The notes: a model not told the origin generated them from the sequence alone. Counted from the stretch's first letter, positions 25,142-38,104 are shown. The stretch: 64,000 nucleotides of DNA from Alopecurus myosuroides (GCA_028641055.1 CM054057.1:396412541-396476540), one strand, 5' to 3'. Made by a program: numbers and translations.

Positions 25142-28100
25142 AGCATCCCCAAGCTTAGTTCCTACTCATCCTCTTGTAGGTAAACGATAAAACAAAATAA
25201 TTTCTGAGGTGACATGCTACCACACAATCTTGATCATAATATGTAAAGTAGAGCAGGTAAACTAGGATCAAATGAACTAAAGTTGTTATCTATATTTGAT
25301 ATCAACAAGTAATGCATAAACAAATAAGAAAGAAGTAAAACATTTAATGAATCAATACTAAAATACTATCAACCATGCAAATTTTATTAGAGATGATTTA
25401 AGCTTTCAAGAACAACAATATCATGCACGTCAAACGGTCTTCACAAGCCCTGTTAGGATCAAGTCAAGCTTTCCACACGATGCAATGCTTGAATCTTAAA
25501 CTATTTGCGCACTAAAAACAAGCAAGTGTTCTGCGTTGGTCCCTTGCACCGGGCTGTTATGGCAAAGAGAACATTATGGGGGGGGGGGGTTGGAAGGTCA
25601 ATGGAAGAAAGGCTCACAAAGCTAAAAGTGGTCATTAGACAAGAGAAAGTCTTACAACCGAAGCTACGCAAGGAGTAGGGATTTCCACACAACGGATGCA
25701 CATAGAGCTATAAGTGTATGAAAGCTCTCCAATGGAACTAGTGGGGGTGCATCCAACTTGCTTGATCACGAAGACCTAGAGCTCATTTGAGGAGGCTCGT
25801 CATTGGAATATACAAGCCAAGTTCTATAATGTAAAGTTCCCCACATAGTTATGAATGAATGATAATATGAAAACTTTCTCCAAACTGAAGTATTGGTGCT
25901 AAACATGAAGCACAAGTGTGGTATATAAAGGATAGTGATGCGCCCCCTCTCTCTTTATTCTCTCTTTGGCCCTTTCTTTCTTTTCTTTTTGGGATTTTTC
26001 ATTTTTTTTATTTTTTTTATATATCCTCACCGGTAGGGGCAACATCCTATATTACAATGAATCATCACACTTTTAGTACTCATAACTCATAATTGAATAT
26101 CTCTGATGTATCTAACTGCATGCTCCTGCCAGTGTAGCAGTATGTATAAATAACCATGAAGCTCATCATCAAGTAACATAATGGAGGTGGATGTTGTGCA
26201 GCAATATATCTCGGAATGGCTATGGAAATGCCATGATAGGTAGGTATGGTGGTTGTTTTGAGGAAGAATATATGGGCTTATGTGTAGGAGAACAAAGTCC
26301 TCCCACGGGATTGGGATGCACTGGCGAAGTTTGCACCAACTCTCAATGTGAGAAAGGGCAATGCACAGTACCGAAGAGGCTAGCAAATATGGATGGTGGA
26401 AGTGCCAGGAACCACAACATAGACTCACAAGTTAAAAGATTGCAGCAAGCAAATCATCTTACAAGGCAAAGTGCAAATCACTCCAAGAGGGTCTGTGGCA
26501 GTGACAAGTCACTGTTAGCTACCCCGACTGTAGCGCGTAACAAAAGGCCGATCAGAAATGTATCACTCGTAGCAATCATATACCATTTTTCTATCAGATG
26601 GTAATTTAAGTGTGGCACGGCTTCAAGTTTCTTAGACCAACCATTAAAAGTTTCTAATTACTAGTCCTTCATCTTTCTCCATTAAGCAAATTAATATCTC
26701 AAAACAACAGCAATGATTCAAGTGAAGCAGTTTAGTGATCTAAAAGACCATGCAATCTTTTACACTATACCAACTATCACAATAGCATTCCTATTTCCAA
26801 GCAAACACACATATGAGAACCACCTAACTACAAAATCTAACAGCTCTGAACAAAGGATGCATGCAAAACAAGAGCTGGAAGCACTAAAATATCTAAGCAT
26901 GAATACTCAACAAATATAAGTGAAGTACAAGAGTATTATAACGAAACAACGGAGCGTGTCTCTCTCCAATAAAAGAATGCTGGGGTCCAACTGAGCTTAT
27001 TGCAAAAATAGAAAAAAACTCAAAGCAAAAAATAAAACACGGTCCAAGTAAAGCACATAAGATGTGACCGAATAAAAATATAGTTTCACTAGAAGTGGCA
27101 TGATAATTTGTCGATGAAGAAGGGGATGCCTTGGGCATCCCCAAGCTTAGACGCTTGAGTCTTCTTGGAACCTGCTGGGATGTACCACCAGGGAATTCCC
27201 AAGATTAGGCTCTTCACTCTTCTTGATCACCTCATATCATCCTCTTCTCTTGACCCTTGAAAACTTCCTTCAGACCAAACTTCTCACAATATTCATTAGC
27301 AAGTGCAATCGAAATAATAAATTCACATGGTTCAGTTTAAACACAATCCTAACAGTCATAAACACATTAGCTACTGTAACAACTTCTTATAAAACTCTTT
27401 TTCTCAAAAGAACACCAAAAGAAAGAGATTAAAATGCAAATGCAATTATTGGCAGAAATCTGTCAAAACAGGACAGCAGGTAAAGATGATTTTTTTTTAA
27501 ATGTTCTTTTGCTCAAATCAAAAAGTGATAAACTAAGAAAATTTGCGTATATATCCCACGATGACGTGCAAAAAAACTCAGGTCATTTTGAATTTTCTGT
27601 GATTTTATACGAATTTAACAGTGGACAGCAGAAATATGTTTCCTGCGCAGAAATCCGAAACATAATCTCAACTTTCCACTAATACATGAAAATAAAGATA
27701 CAAAGGAGTTGCTACAGGAATATACAACCCCTTGACTCAAAGAAAACAGATAAAAACAATGCAAAAATAAAAACATGAGTTATCTCCCAAGAAGTGTTTT
27801 TCTTTAAAGCCTTTTAGCTATGCATGATAATTTTAGAAGATGCTCACATGAGAAATATGAATTGAGTCAAAAGAGAGCATCACGAAGAAAATGTAAAACA
27901 AATTTAAGTCTAACCCACTTCCTTTGAAAAAGAATCTTATAGAAAAAAAAGTCAATGAAGCACAAAGTGACTAGCATAGGAAGACAAAATAAGTGCAACT
28001 TCAAAAATTTCAACATAAAGAGGGGAAACTTCATATTGTTGAGATGCATAAAACCATGTTTCCCTCTCTCATAATAACTTTCAGTAGCATCAGGAATAAA

Positions 28101-28839
28101 ATTAACAATATAACTATCATAAGAAACATTCGTATCATGATCCACATGCATAAAAGAATTAATACTCTCCACATAAGCATATTCATTCTCATTAATAGTA
28201 GTGGGAGAAAATTCAACAAAATAGCTATCATTATTATTCTCATCACCGTAAACATCAAATTTAGGAGGCATATTGTAATCATAATTAATTTCTCCTCAAT
28301 AGTAGGTGGACTGAAAATAGCATGTTCATCATTGTAAACATCATATATAGAAGGAATATCATGATCACAATAAAATTTATCATTCATAGTAGGTGGAACT
28401 AGAATACCACAATCATTATAATCATCATATATTGGAGGCAAAGTATCATCAAAGAAAATTTCCTTCTCAAAACTTGGGGGGCTAAAAATATCATATTCAT
28501 CAAAACTAGCTTCCCCAAGCTTAGACTTCTCCATAGTATTAGCAATAATGGTGTTTAAAGAGTTCATACTAATAACATTGCCACTAGAATGCAAATAAAG
28601 TTCCATAGGTTTTTTAATTTTCTCTTCAAACACTTCATGTCCTAACTCAAGATAAAGATTATAAAGCCCTCTCATATTTTTGTTGTTTCCGTTAAGTCTA
28701 ATTATTAAATATAAAAACAAGGAATAAGTAAAAAATAAGCCTAACTAGTGAAAACAAGAAACAAAAAGATATAATTGCAGAATCTGAGGGAAATAACTCC
28801 GAGCACTCACACCCGAGGATGTGAGTACCTTTTACCTTA
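25142..28839 (-). other. Interior of element B with 3' noncoding block
   Basis: Next to the 3' LTR, on the minus strand, lie the polypurine tract and a stem-like CCTACAAGAGGATGAGTAGG (25164-25183), as in A and D. The CTTGGGAGATAAC block is at 27777-27835. A run of nine G occurs at 25580-25588. No protein other than the acidic remnant near the 5' LTR is supported. Confidence 0.65.
27867..28720 (-). pseudogene. Gag-tail remnant of element B
   Basis: Minus-strand frames encode a short N-terminal stretch (ELGHEVFEEKIKKPMELYL) that runs directly into the acidic repeat region with IFSPPTIEEK-like units seen in element A. The gag domain and CCHC knuckle present in A are absent, and the frame shifts again near 28290. 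This is an internal deletion derivative; no functional protein is expected. Confidence 0.6.
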
Positions 28840-28840
28840 C

Positions 28841-28859
28841 CTCCCCGGCAACGGCACCA
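28841..28859 (-). other. Primer binding site of element B (tRNA-Asp type)
   Basis: The plus strand reads CTCCCCGGCAACGGCACCA. The reverse complement matches the A element site except for one base (TGGTGCC instead of TGGCGCC). It lies 10 bp from the LTR edge at 28870. Confidence 0.85.
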
Positions 28860-28869
28860 TAAAAGAGCT

Positions 28870-31800
28870 TGATGTCTACGCACGCTTCTATTCTTGTAGA
28901 CAGTGTTGGGCCTCCAAGTGCAGAGGTTTGTAGAACATCACAAAGTTTCCCTTAAGTGGATCACCCAAGGTTTATCGAACTCAGGGAGGTAGAGGTCAAA
29001 GATATCCCTCTCAAGCAACCCTGCAATTAAGATACAAGAACTCTCTTGTGTCCCCAACACACCCAATATACTTGTCAGGTATATAGGTGCACTAGTTTGG
29101 CGAAGAGATAGTGAAATGCGAGCAATATGGATGGTTATAAGTAATAATAGCAATCTGAAATAAATATGGCAGCAAGCAAACATGTAGCAGAACAGACGGA
29201 AAACGGTGTTTCAATGCTTGGAAACAAGGCCTAGGGATCCTACTTTCACTAGTGGACACTCTCAACAATGATCACATAATTGAATAACTAAATATCTTCT
29301 CTTCACTATGCTACTCTTAACCCTCTCCGGTTGGATAACAAACACTAATCATTGCGTAGGGTTGCAAAAAGCATTCCTTAAATGTAACATCCCAAATCTT
29401 ACATTTGGAATGTTTGCATTTAGAGCATATGCATAGCATAGCATGGTTTCAAAACTTGCACTTGAGTGTTGCATTTTAAACCCCAAAACAAAATCATGTT
29501 TTAAAAAGCTCAAAATCCTGCTATAAGGCGTTTATAAGCTAAAGGATATTTGAATATTTTATTTTGCCTAAAATTACTTAATAATAGTAAAATATGATAG
29601 AGTTTTAAAATTAAAAAATTTAGAAATTTGTTTGACTCGATTCCGAGTTATATTTCAAAAGTTATTAGCATTTTAGTTTTGGTAAAAAAAAAAAGAACGG
29701 GCCGGCCCACGCACGAGGACGAGCCGGGCACGAGCCTAAGCTGTGCCACGATTTCCGTTTTTCTTGACCTACACTCGTTTAAACTCGCATATCTCTTCAT
29801 CGGAGAGTCCAAATTCGATTCCGCTTCTTTCTACTTGTTCCCTACTCTAAGGAGCAAGTTTCCACCGACCTCCCCACCTATAAATACCCCAGCCCCGACC
29901 GTGAGGTCGTCCCAAAGTCGAAACTTTGATTTCAGATCTGTTTCGTGGTATTTTACTCGCCACGGTCCGTGAGTTTCTCGGTTGACGTTCAAGTCTTCAC
30001 GAGAGTTTTAGAGATCGTCAATACCGATCCATCCCAAGAAACCTCATCTCTTTTCATCCACCACAGCCGGAGAATTTCGCGATCTACTGTCTCGGATCTG
30101 AAGCGGCAAAAGTTCAATTACTCTTCAACCATTTGTCCGTTTTCGCTCAAATTTCTACTGTAGTTGCATCTCATCATTATCTACAACTTTCGTTCTTTGA
30201 GTTTTTCGATTTAAGCTACAGATCTGTTTCTATAATTCCGATCTACTTTTGCCCACCGGAGTAACTCGAAATTTCAAATCTATACTTCGTTCTTGTTCAT
30301 CCAAAAAGTTGTCATTGAGTGTTTTATTTGCTTTTTAGGATCTTATTAGTATGTTAGGTTTAGATCTACCTTTTTATGAACTTTTTTTCGATAAGATCTT
30401 GTAGATAGTTAATTAACCCTATTTAATTTGGTTAAGCTGCTTCTTTGCCTCTTGTTGCATTACAAACTTTTTCATGCATCATATATTGTTTAGGCAACCA
30501 GAGAACTAGTAAATTAGTTGTCTTGCATTATTAAATCATCATGCATCCATATGTTGCATTGTTTTTTTGCCTGGTTTGGTTATTTATTGTGGTATGCTTG
30601 CAACGTGTAGATTGCGAGAGTTGCGATTGCTGTTCGTGTGAGGACTGTGGTTGTTACGGTTGCGACTGAGTCGAGTGCGTGAACGACTCCAATTTCTGTC
30701 AAGGCAAGTGACACACACGATCCTACTATTTTACTATATGCATTAGAGTTTTATAGTAGTTATGCATGAGTAGGACTTGAGTGTTATAGCTATGCTAGTT
30801 ATTATTAGAGATTGCTCCACTAACACCCAGGTGGAGTAATCACATGTTACCCTAGATTGTAGCATTCTTATGGTAGGCAAACATCGTAGTTGTAGATTGC
30901 TTAGCCATGCTCTAGCTATCCGTGGATGGGATCATTATCATGTTATGATGGAAATCATTATTTTAATTGCTTATGAAAACACCATGATAATTAATTAACC
31001 ACTGGGCGGATTGCTAGAGAGTCACCAGAGTACAAAGTTTGGTGGGGACCGCCGCCCAGTATTCTGAGATCATGTTTACTTTCTTTATATAGTTGTTATT
31101 GCGTGCAACCATGTTTCAGATTAGTATGGGCTAGACATAGATTGTAGGTTGTGGTGACTCGAACCCAACGTGTCCAGAGATGTAGATTAGTGGTAGGTTG
31201 GTCCGGCTCGTGGTGGGTTTGGGGATCTACTTCTTATGATTTATGGCTTGATCTTCTTTCCTTCCGTGGTACTAGTGGTGTATCATGGTGTTTGGGGTCG
31301 ATTAGGCAACATGGGTAAAGGGCACAAACCTCGCGAGGGTTTAAAACTAAGATCTTAGCCGTGTTCCATTGGTTAGGGACAATTCAACAACTAGATGGGA
31401 AACATGACATATCTCGTTCATCTTGTTTTTCTTAATTACTAATAGTTTGACTATGGGTTATTGGAGAAGTGCCTGATGGTTTTTCAGTGTGCTAATCCAA
31501 AGGGTAGGAGCATCTTGCTATCAACCAAGGTGTCCAATTATTTAGGAGCCCTTTGCTATCAACCAAAGTGTCCAGAATATGTGCAAAACTAATTTATTAT
31601 CAAATGATAGGACAAATGCATTTATGCAAATAGCCTAGAAACTCCACCAGCCAAATATGCATGTAGAATAGCACTTACCAATTAAATGCCACCATAGTGT
31701 CACATGCCACCATTGCTCAGAATGATCTGACCTCCTTTTGGGGGCTGCATATTCCAACGTGCAGGTTGTTCGATTTCAGAGTGATCGACGTAGGTCTCGC

Positions 31801-32929
31801 GACTCCACTCAACATGTTTGTTCGCCTGTGGCACAAATTGAAGACTGGAGCCCTTATATTCGCTTTGTTATACTTGAATAAGTTTTGAGCTAGCTTCCGC
31901 TATGCAACTTGTAAAGAATTTTGTACTCTGGATTATTCGCTAGATATGAGATACAATTGCTTATTTTGATATCTATCTAGTTGTGTGTGCTGGTGAACGG
32001 TTCAGGGGCCAGTACTACACGCAACAGTATAGCCTGTGATGGGCCGTACTACTACATTAAAGTAAACATTCCCATGTCTAGTTAACCCCACGCTGTCACT
32101 ATGAGCGCCCTAGAAGGTACTAGACAAACACCACAATTCATAGAGGAGACACACACGATGTGCACACTGTCACCTTCACACCGCGGGTCAAGGTGACTCC
32201 AAAGTTCATACTAATAAAACACTTGAGTAGCACAAGATGAAGAGTAACATCTACTTATTCAACTAGTTTACAAAGTTCACGGTCACATATAGATCACACC
32301 ATGGGAGAGAGAGATGAATCACATAGCTACCGCAGAGCCGTCAGCCTCGGGGGGGAACTACTCCCTCCTCATCATAGTAGACAACAACGATGATGGAGAT
32401 GGCGGTGGAGTCGATGGAGATGGCTGTCGGGGGCACTTCCCCGTCCCGACAGGGTGCCAGAACAGAGATATGTCCCCCGAAACTTGTCGGCGGCGGCGGA
32501 TCTACGAATGTATTTTGTGGAAAAGGTCGATTCTTTTAGGGTTTTCCCTCGGGGGAGTATAAATAGGAGAAAGGGCGATGCCGGGGGTGGCCAGGGGGAC
32601 CACACCACCAGGTGGCGCGGCCAGGGGGGCCGCGCCACCCTATGGTGTGGCCACCCTGTGGCCCCCCTCCGGGGCTCTCCGGGGCTTCTGGATACTTCCG
32701 GGGAAAATAGGAACTTTGGGATTTGTGGGCTCCAATTCCGAGAATATTTTCAGTACAACTTTTCTGAAATAGAAAACAACAGAAAATAGGGAACTGGCAC
32801 TTGTCATCTCGTCAATAGGTTAGTCCCGGAAAACATAAGAAAACGTAGGAAACATACTGAAAACATGTAGCAATTGGCATAATATCAACATGGAACATCA
32901 GAAACTATAGATACGTTGGAAACGTATCA
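28870..32929 (-). repeat. 5' LTR of element B, split by a solo LTR
   Basis: Parts 28870-29382 and 32062-32929 together make 1381 bp, against 1388 bp for the other LTR. Sequence is continuous across the break once the solo LTR and one TTAAA copy are removed. Confidence 0.86.
29383..32056 (+). repeat. Solo LTR (2.7 kb), target duplication TTAAA
   Basis: It starts TGTAACATCCCAAATC and ends GTACTACTACA. TTAAA flanks both sides (29378-29382 and 32057-32061). A plus-strand TATA box (CCTATAAATACCCC) lies near 29877-29890 followed by a leader-like stretch. No primer site or interior exists. It sits inside the 5' LTR of element B and is therefore younger than B. Confidence 0.9.
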
Positions 32930-32934
32930 ATGTG

Positions 32935-33421
32935 ATCACTTCCGATTCATCGACAATAATTTTCATCGACGACAAAATGAAATGAGTAGTACAAAGCTGA
33001 TACATCCGATTCATCGACAACAAAATGAAATCAGAAGTTTAAAGCTGATACATCCGATTCATCGACAACAAAAAAATGGTTTGTGATGCCGATACATCTG
33101 ATTCATTGATACTTTCCAAATCAACATTAACATAATTTAGAAGTGCACTCATGGTTTGAGTGAAACCAGTCACCACATTTTGACATCAGGTTTCAGTATA
33201 AACCACCATTCAAAATATATCCTAACCATCATGTTTCACTAGAGTTTCTATCCAAAAGGTAAACCATGTCCAAAATATGTCAAAACTGTCTGTCACTCAT
33301 ATCTACAGCTAAGGGACTATGTTCTCTTTCTTCTATGTGGGCACATTTTTCCTCCTTTTCAAGCCCAGTGTTGCAGTTGTTGACCTGGGAGGGCTAGAGC
33401 ATCTCTATAACCTGCAATAAA
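32935..33421. other. Noncoding spacer between the two convergent MULE genes
   Basis: Short repeats of the word GATTCATCGACAACAAAATGAAAT recur at 32941-33075, with a related copy left of element B near 23710-23745. This supports former contiguity of the two sides. No gene is present. The sequence probably holds the 3' ends of both transcripts. Confidence 0.5.
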
Positions 33422-33609
33422 CTAGCTCTCAGGTAGAGGACCTAGAATTTGAGTCTGAGATTGCTGAGTGGATACAGCCTTGAAAGAAAAGGCAAATGAG
33501 ACATTAAATACTAGTTGTTCTTGCAGAATTGCAGGACTTCGTATATGCACTCACCTGCACTTGCAGAATGTCAATGATACTAGTTGTGGACAAATCAGGG
33601 GTGCATGAG
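33422..33609 (-). pseudogene. MULE transposase, last two exons (C-terminal tail)
   Basis: The final exon, 33422-33478, encodes AVSTQQSQTQILGPLPES and a stop, with an acceptor TTTCTTTCAAG. The preceding exon is split by element C: 33555-33609 joins to 42965-43004 and reads ASSVVASSCTPDLSTTSIID then ILQVQ, followed by a GTGAGT donor. The intron 33479-33554 is 76 bp. The tail is Ser/Gln-rich with no known domain. Confidence 0.6.
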
Positions 33610-34933
33610 TGTAACACCCGGGGATTTTTTTCCCCAGTTAGTTGTGTTTGCTCTTTCTTTTCTGCATCATCATGACATCCTCATGCATCATCATGCATTT
33701 AAACCATTGCAAATAACTAAAGTGTCTAAACATTTTTTTTACTGTCCTGAAATTCTTTTGTATCTCCAAACACTATTTCTGTTTTACCCAAACCCCACCT
33801 TCTTTTTTCTGAAAAGTAATAGAAATAAACCAAAGAAGAAAAAAAAATTGTTTTGGGTGGCAGGCTAGCCTAACCAGACCATCCCACCACCGATCCCATC
33901 CCATCTCCCAGCCCACCATCGACCCAACTAGGAGACAGTTTTCATCGTCTTCAACCTACGTCATCATGTACGAACTACCTCCCTGCCGTCCATCCCATCT
34001 TGGTTCTGCTAGATGGGACACATACTGGGTTTTCCCCTTCCTATAAAACATGCCCAGGAGATTCCCCTTGAACCCTAGATCATGTTTCCCGTCCCTCCTC
34101 TTCCTCCGCAGCCGCCATCGCCTTTCTCCTCACACGCCAACGCCATGGCCACAGTGAGCTCGAGCTCGGTGCCCCGGTGAACCACACAACCCCCACCTCC
34201 TCCGTCGCGCCAGAAGGAGCACGACGCCTACCTACACCGATTTCTGCCAGGAGCCGGACCCGGGAGTGCCCAGGAGCGCCGCGCCATCCTCGAGCACTCG
34301 TCGCCGTCCATGCGTGAGGAGCATCTCCAGGGCGTCGGCTTATTCTTCCATGTCTCGTCCATGCCGTCCTCTCCAAGCCGAGCTGCTGCGCCATCACACC
34401 AAGGTGAGCAGCCGCACGTCCCAGACATCCTCGCCACCCTCCTCTTTGCCTGTATGCACGGATCCGTCGGAAACCGGCCACGTACACGTTGACGCCGGAG
34501 CGACCAGTTCGAGCTAATGCTGCAGCCGCGTTGCTTCCGTACCTTGTACACACCCGCCACACAGGCATGCGCGAAATGCACCGCCACACCGGCACTTCAC
34601 CCAGCCAGCTCAGGCGTCGCCCGTTTCCTCCCGAGCGTTCCGGCATGGAGACGCAGCTGAGCTGCACGCATGCTGCTGGGCATGCCGTGCTGCTGCTCCT
34701 ACACACAGGCAGACTCGGCAAAGCAGCACACACCCACAGCGCCACAGCATCACAAGCCCAGCTGCACCTGATTCTACACCCTTGGTCTAGTGGCCGCGCA
34801 AGAGAATCAGCAGCGCCTGCTGTTGCAGTTCGTCCCTGTCCGGTGTCTGATTTCTGAAGCCTGTCAACGTTCAGTTAACATCCCTTGTCTATTTTTACAC
34901 TAGCGGTTGCAACGGCCATCACCAACAGCGAAA

Positions 34934-34996
34934 CAGCCCAGTGGATAGCACCTTAGCCCTCCATCGTGTAGTCGCAGGTTCAACTCCGATCGGGTG
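34934..34996 (+). other. tRNA-like A-box/B-box sequence present only in the 5' LTR
   Basis: CAGCCCAGTGGATAGCACC followed at tRNA-like spacing by GCAGGTTCAACTCC resembles the internal A and B boxes of a RNA polymerase III gene. No complete cloverleaf was traced, so this is not called a tRNA gene. The equivalent bases are missing from the 3' LTR. Confidence 0.45.
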
Positions 34997-35127
34997 CAGA
35001 ATGCACGTTTATTTTTGTTTACCCTGTAACTGCTGCTGCTGTCTTCCTTGATGTTCTAAATTCTGATTCAGTTAACGTCAACTTGTTGCATCATTGTAAC
35101 TCAGAGCAGTATCCCATCACATACATA

Positions 35128-35187
35128 CAGCTACCCCAGTGGTACCATCCGTTACCCGTCCGCCCCTAGGGTGCGAGTTCGAATCCC
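35128..35187 (+). other. Second tRNA-like A-box/B-box sequence, in both LTRs of C
   Basis: CAGCTACCCCAGTGGTACC and GTGCGAGTTCGAATCCC have the spacing and wording of tRNA A and B boxes. The 3' LTR copy has its B box at 40043-40054. A related pair occurs in the diverged solo LTR at 17442-21548. It is a feature of this LTR family rather than a tRNA gene. Confidence 0.5.
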
Positions 35188-38104
35188 CCCCCCCCCCCCG
35201 AGGCGCAAAGCCACCTCTTTTTTCGGCCTTTTTCTTTTATTTCCCGAAATCCAGAAAAAACAGAACTGAGTCTTTAATTGTAAAATCCATAACAAATTGA
35301 AAAATGCTCCAATTTCAATGATTCAAATTGCTATGGATTCGGAATCTTTTGCTCTTTCTGTTAATAACAAAGTTACAACATGTTCCTGTAGTAAATTTTG
35401 CACTAAATAATTAAATACATAAATGGCTATTAAAATTTGAAACTTTGGGGATTCATAACTTGAGTTCTGTTCACCCAAATTGAGCAAACTTGGGCTCTAA
35501 AATTTTGTCTTAACAAACTCTACACAGTGGTATTTTATTTGGTCACAATTGAATTAAATTTGAACATGTTTTCTTCTGTTTACTAAAAAGGGCAGAATAA
35601 AAATGCTTATGAAAAATTGCATAATAAATTCAATAATGATCCAAAAAATTATGTTTAATAGCTCAAAATGTTCAGTGAAACATTTGCTACATGTTTTCAA
35701 CCTTTTCAATACAATTTTTTTACTGTTTTTCCTAATTAAAATTGGAGTAATAATTCAATACTTTAATTACACCCTTTTAAATTGCAAAATTCATAACTTG
35801 GGCAATTCAAATCCAATTCCAACATGTAAAATATGGTTTCCATGCAAAATTGAACAAGCTTTCCAAATATGAACTTTGTTTTATATTTTGAATAAATTAA
35901 ATTGCTGAAAAAACTATTTCTTAATTAATGCATTTAAAATTGTCAATTTAATAACTTGTTCATCTAAAATCCAAATTCAACAAATGAAATATGTATTCCA
36001 TCTAAAATTTTGTGTTCTTTCCAAATATAAATTTTGTTATCTGTTTTGAACATTTAAAATTGGTGAAAACAACAAATGTTTGTTTAAATCATTTAAAATG
36101 CCAAAGTTCATAACTTAATAAATAAAATTCCAAACTTGGTAAACAACATATCAAACTGAAACTATTGTTTATTTCTTATTGTTTTCATCATCCATGCATC
36201 ATTCTAATCAACTTTCACATGATGGTTATTTGTAGATCATTTAATTCAACATTAATTCATGGGATTTTCCATATGCAATCCAAATTGCATATGGGCCCAT
36301 TTAAATATGTTTACCATGTCAACTGGTTTACTTTGATGCATCAATTAACTGTCATACATATAAAATAGGATCATGCTGGATCTTTTTCCGTAGAAGTAAT
36401 TGTTGCATCCGGTGTTTGTTCTAGTTCGTTGCTTCTTCGCGGATAGGACGTTGAGGTGATGTGAGCAACGACAAGTTCTGCGGATGTACCTCTACTTGCT
36501 GGATTCCAGGCAAGTATACTCGCTTGCTACCTATGGCTGCCTTTCATCACTTGTTACCGATTCTTCCCGTTGCCTTTATTCTAGCCTTATGATTCGATGC
36601 TTGTGACTCGATCCTATCATATGTTTACCTTGCAGCCATGATATAGCCTTCCTTCCACTTCCTATTAACTGTTGTTTGTTTACCTTGTTGGCCCTTGTGT
36701 CGTAGTTGCATGCTTAGTGTTGTTTGCGCTCTAGTCTTGTTGTTCGTCTTATCACCTGTTTAGTTTGATAGTTGGGTTTCAACTTAATCAACAACATGTT
36801 AATGTTTTGGGTAATAATAATTTAATGATAAGGCACCGGCAGGAGGCCCGGCGTGGTTTTGAGGCCTGCTAGTGTCGACCTTAATTAGGAAAAGGGTCTT
36901 GTCCTCCGATCCATGATGAGCGCACTAACCGCATGTGGGAAGCGAGTATGGGCGTCCCCCGCAACTTTGATTCGATTCGCATCTCGTCCAAATCGCCTCA
37001 TTTAGTTCGGGTTTTCCATTTGTTGCATGCATATGCAGGTGCGAACCCTTGGCGCCAGGGTGGAACTTTTGTAGTCGGCATTTAGGGCGACGTGGTCTTC
37101 CAGTGCTATGAGGGTCCCCCTTTTCTTCGTGGGGGCTCGATTAGCCGCGCACGCACAACATGTGGTTCTTTGGGCTTGATGCGAAGAAGAGTTGGGTTGT
37201 GTTGAGTGCCTCGCTTGGTGGAAGTGCATTTCCATCTAGCGGGTCATTCTTACGTGTACGGCCAAATTGGTGCATCCCTGCAGGGTTAAATCTTCTCGAG
37301 AAGCCGTGTTGTCCGCGGTTATGGATGCCTTGGTGAAAGTGCTGGCTAACAAGTACTCAGACAACTTACACTTAACGATAATAACTTGACTAGTAATATA
37401 GATTACCTCCACCATAAAAATGAATGTCACCTTAATCAACAGTGTGAGTTTCCTTGGGTTGCTTCCTTAGTAGGGGGTAACACTGGATGGGTATTGTTTG
37501 GTGAGTAGTTATAGTTGGTTCTGATACGCTATCTTATCCCTTTCTTTTAGCCGGACGTTGTAGCGCGTCTCTGTAGTTAGTTAGTGCAGCCCGCTGCCGC
37601 TTCTTTGCAATAATCCCTTCCTTCCGTTGTACCCAAAGTATTTGTATCTTGTGATGATTGGTTACGCTGGTATCTTGTGAGTATGGTTTATCCACTTGCC
37701 AGTACTTAACCGTACTGACCCACGAATCCATTTCGTGGCTGCATATTCCACATTGCAGTCAACAGGTTTGAAGTCTGACGATGTTAGCTTGGGAATCCCT
37801 CCGTCTTGGCCTGGGCAGGGATTGGACGCCACCGGTTATCTTCAGGACTCTTAGTCCAATTTGTATCTTGTCCGTAGTCGGACCCTATGTTCTTTCTTCC
37901 GCTGTCATTTGGATCTTTGTATTGTATCAGGTGTATCCTTTGGCTCGTTTGAGTCGTCTTGTATATACCTCCTCTGTTGTTGTTGTGGATTATTCGTGAA
38001 CTGTTGTAATGTTATCACAAGTGGCAACCTGGAATCGGTTATTATGTGGATTTTGGCGGAAATGCTGAAATCTGCATAGTGCCCGATCGCGGGGCGTTCA
38101 CAAA

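Larger units (their letters stand above)
23754..32929 (-). mobile_element. Non-autonomous Gypsy-like LTR retrotransposon B, minus strand
   Basis: Reversed LTRs lie at 23754-25141 (3') and 28870-32929 (5', interrupted by a solo LTR) around a 3.7 kb interior. A reversed primer site lies at 28841-28859. The flanks read ATGTT on the left and ATGTG on the right, a target duplication with one mismatch. LTRs and interior belong to the same family as element A but lack most of gag. There is no pol. Confidence 0.88.
33610..38102 (+). repeat. 5' LTR of element C
   Basis: The TATA box CCTATAAAACATG lies at 34040-34052. Compared with the 3' LTR it has about 111 extra bases near 34925-35035, which include a tRNA-like unit, and a run of 15 C at 35186-35200. 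GC-rich DNA from 34080 to 34860 produces long accidental open frames on both strands. Confidence 0.92.

Noticed and set aside
34080..34860. Long overlapping open frames in the GC-rich part of the element C LTRs (also 39049-39830)
   Set aside because: Both LTRs show the same frames on both strands, composition is GC rich, and no domain is recognisable. The location is the leader region downstream of the LTR TATA box.
34934..35187. True tRNA genes
   Set aside because: A-box and B-box-like words are present, but acceptor and anticodon stems could not be paired by eye. They lie inside LTRs and recur in all copies.
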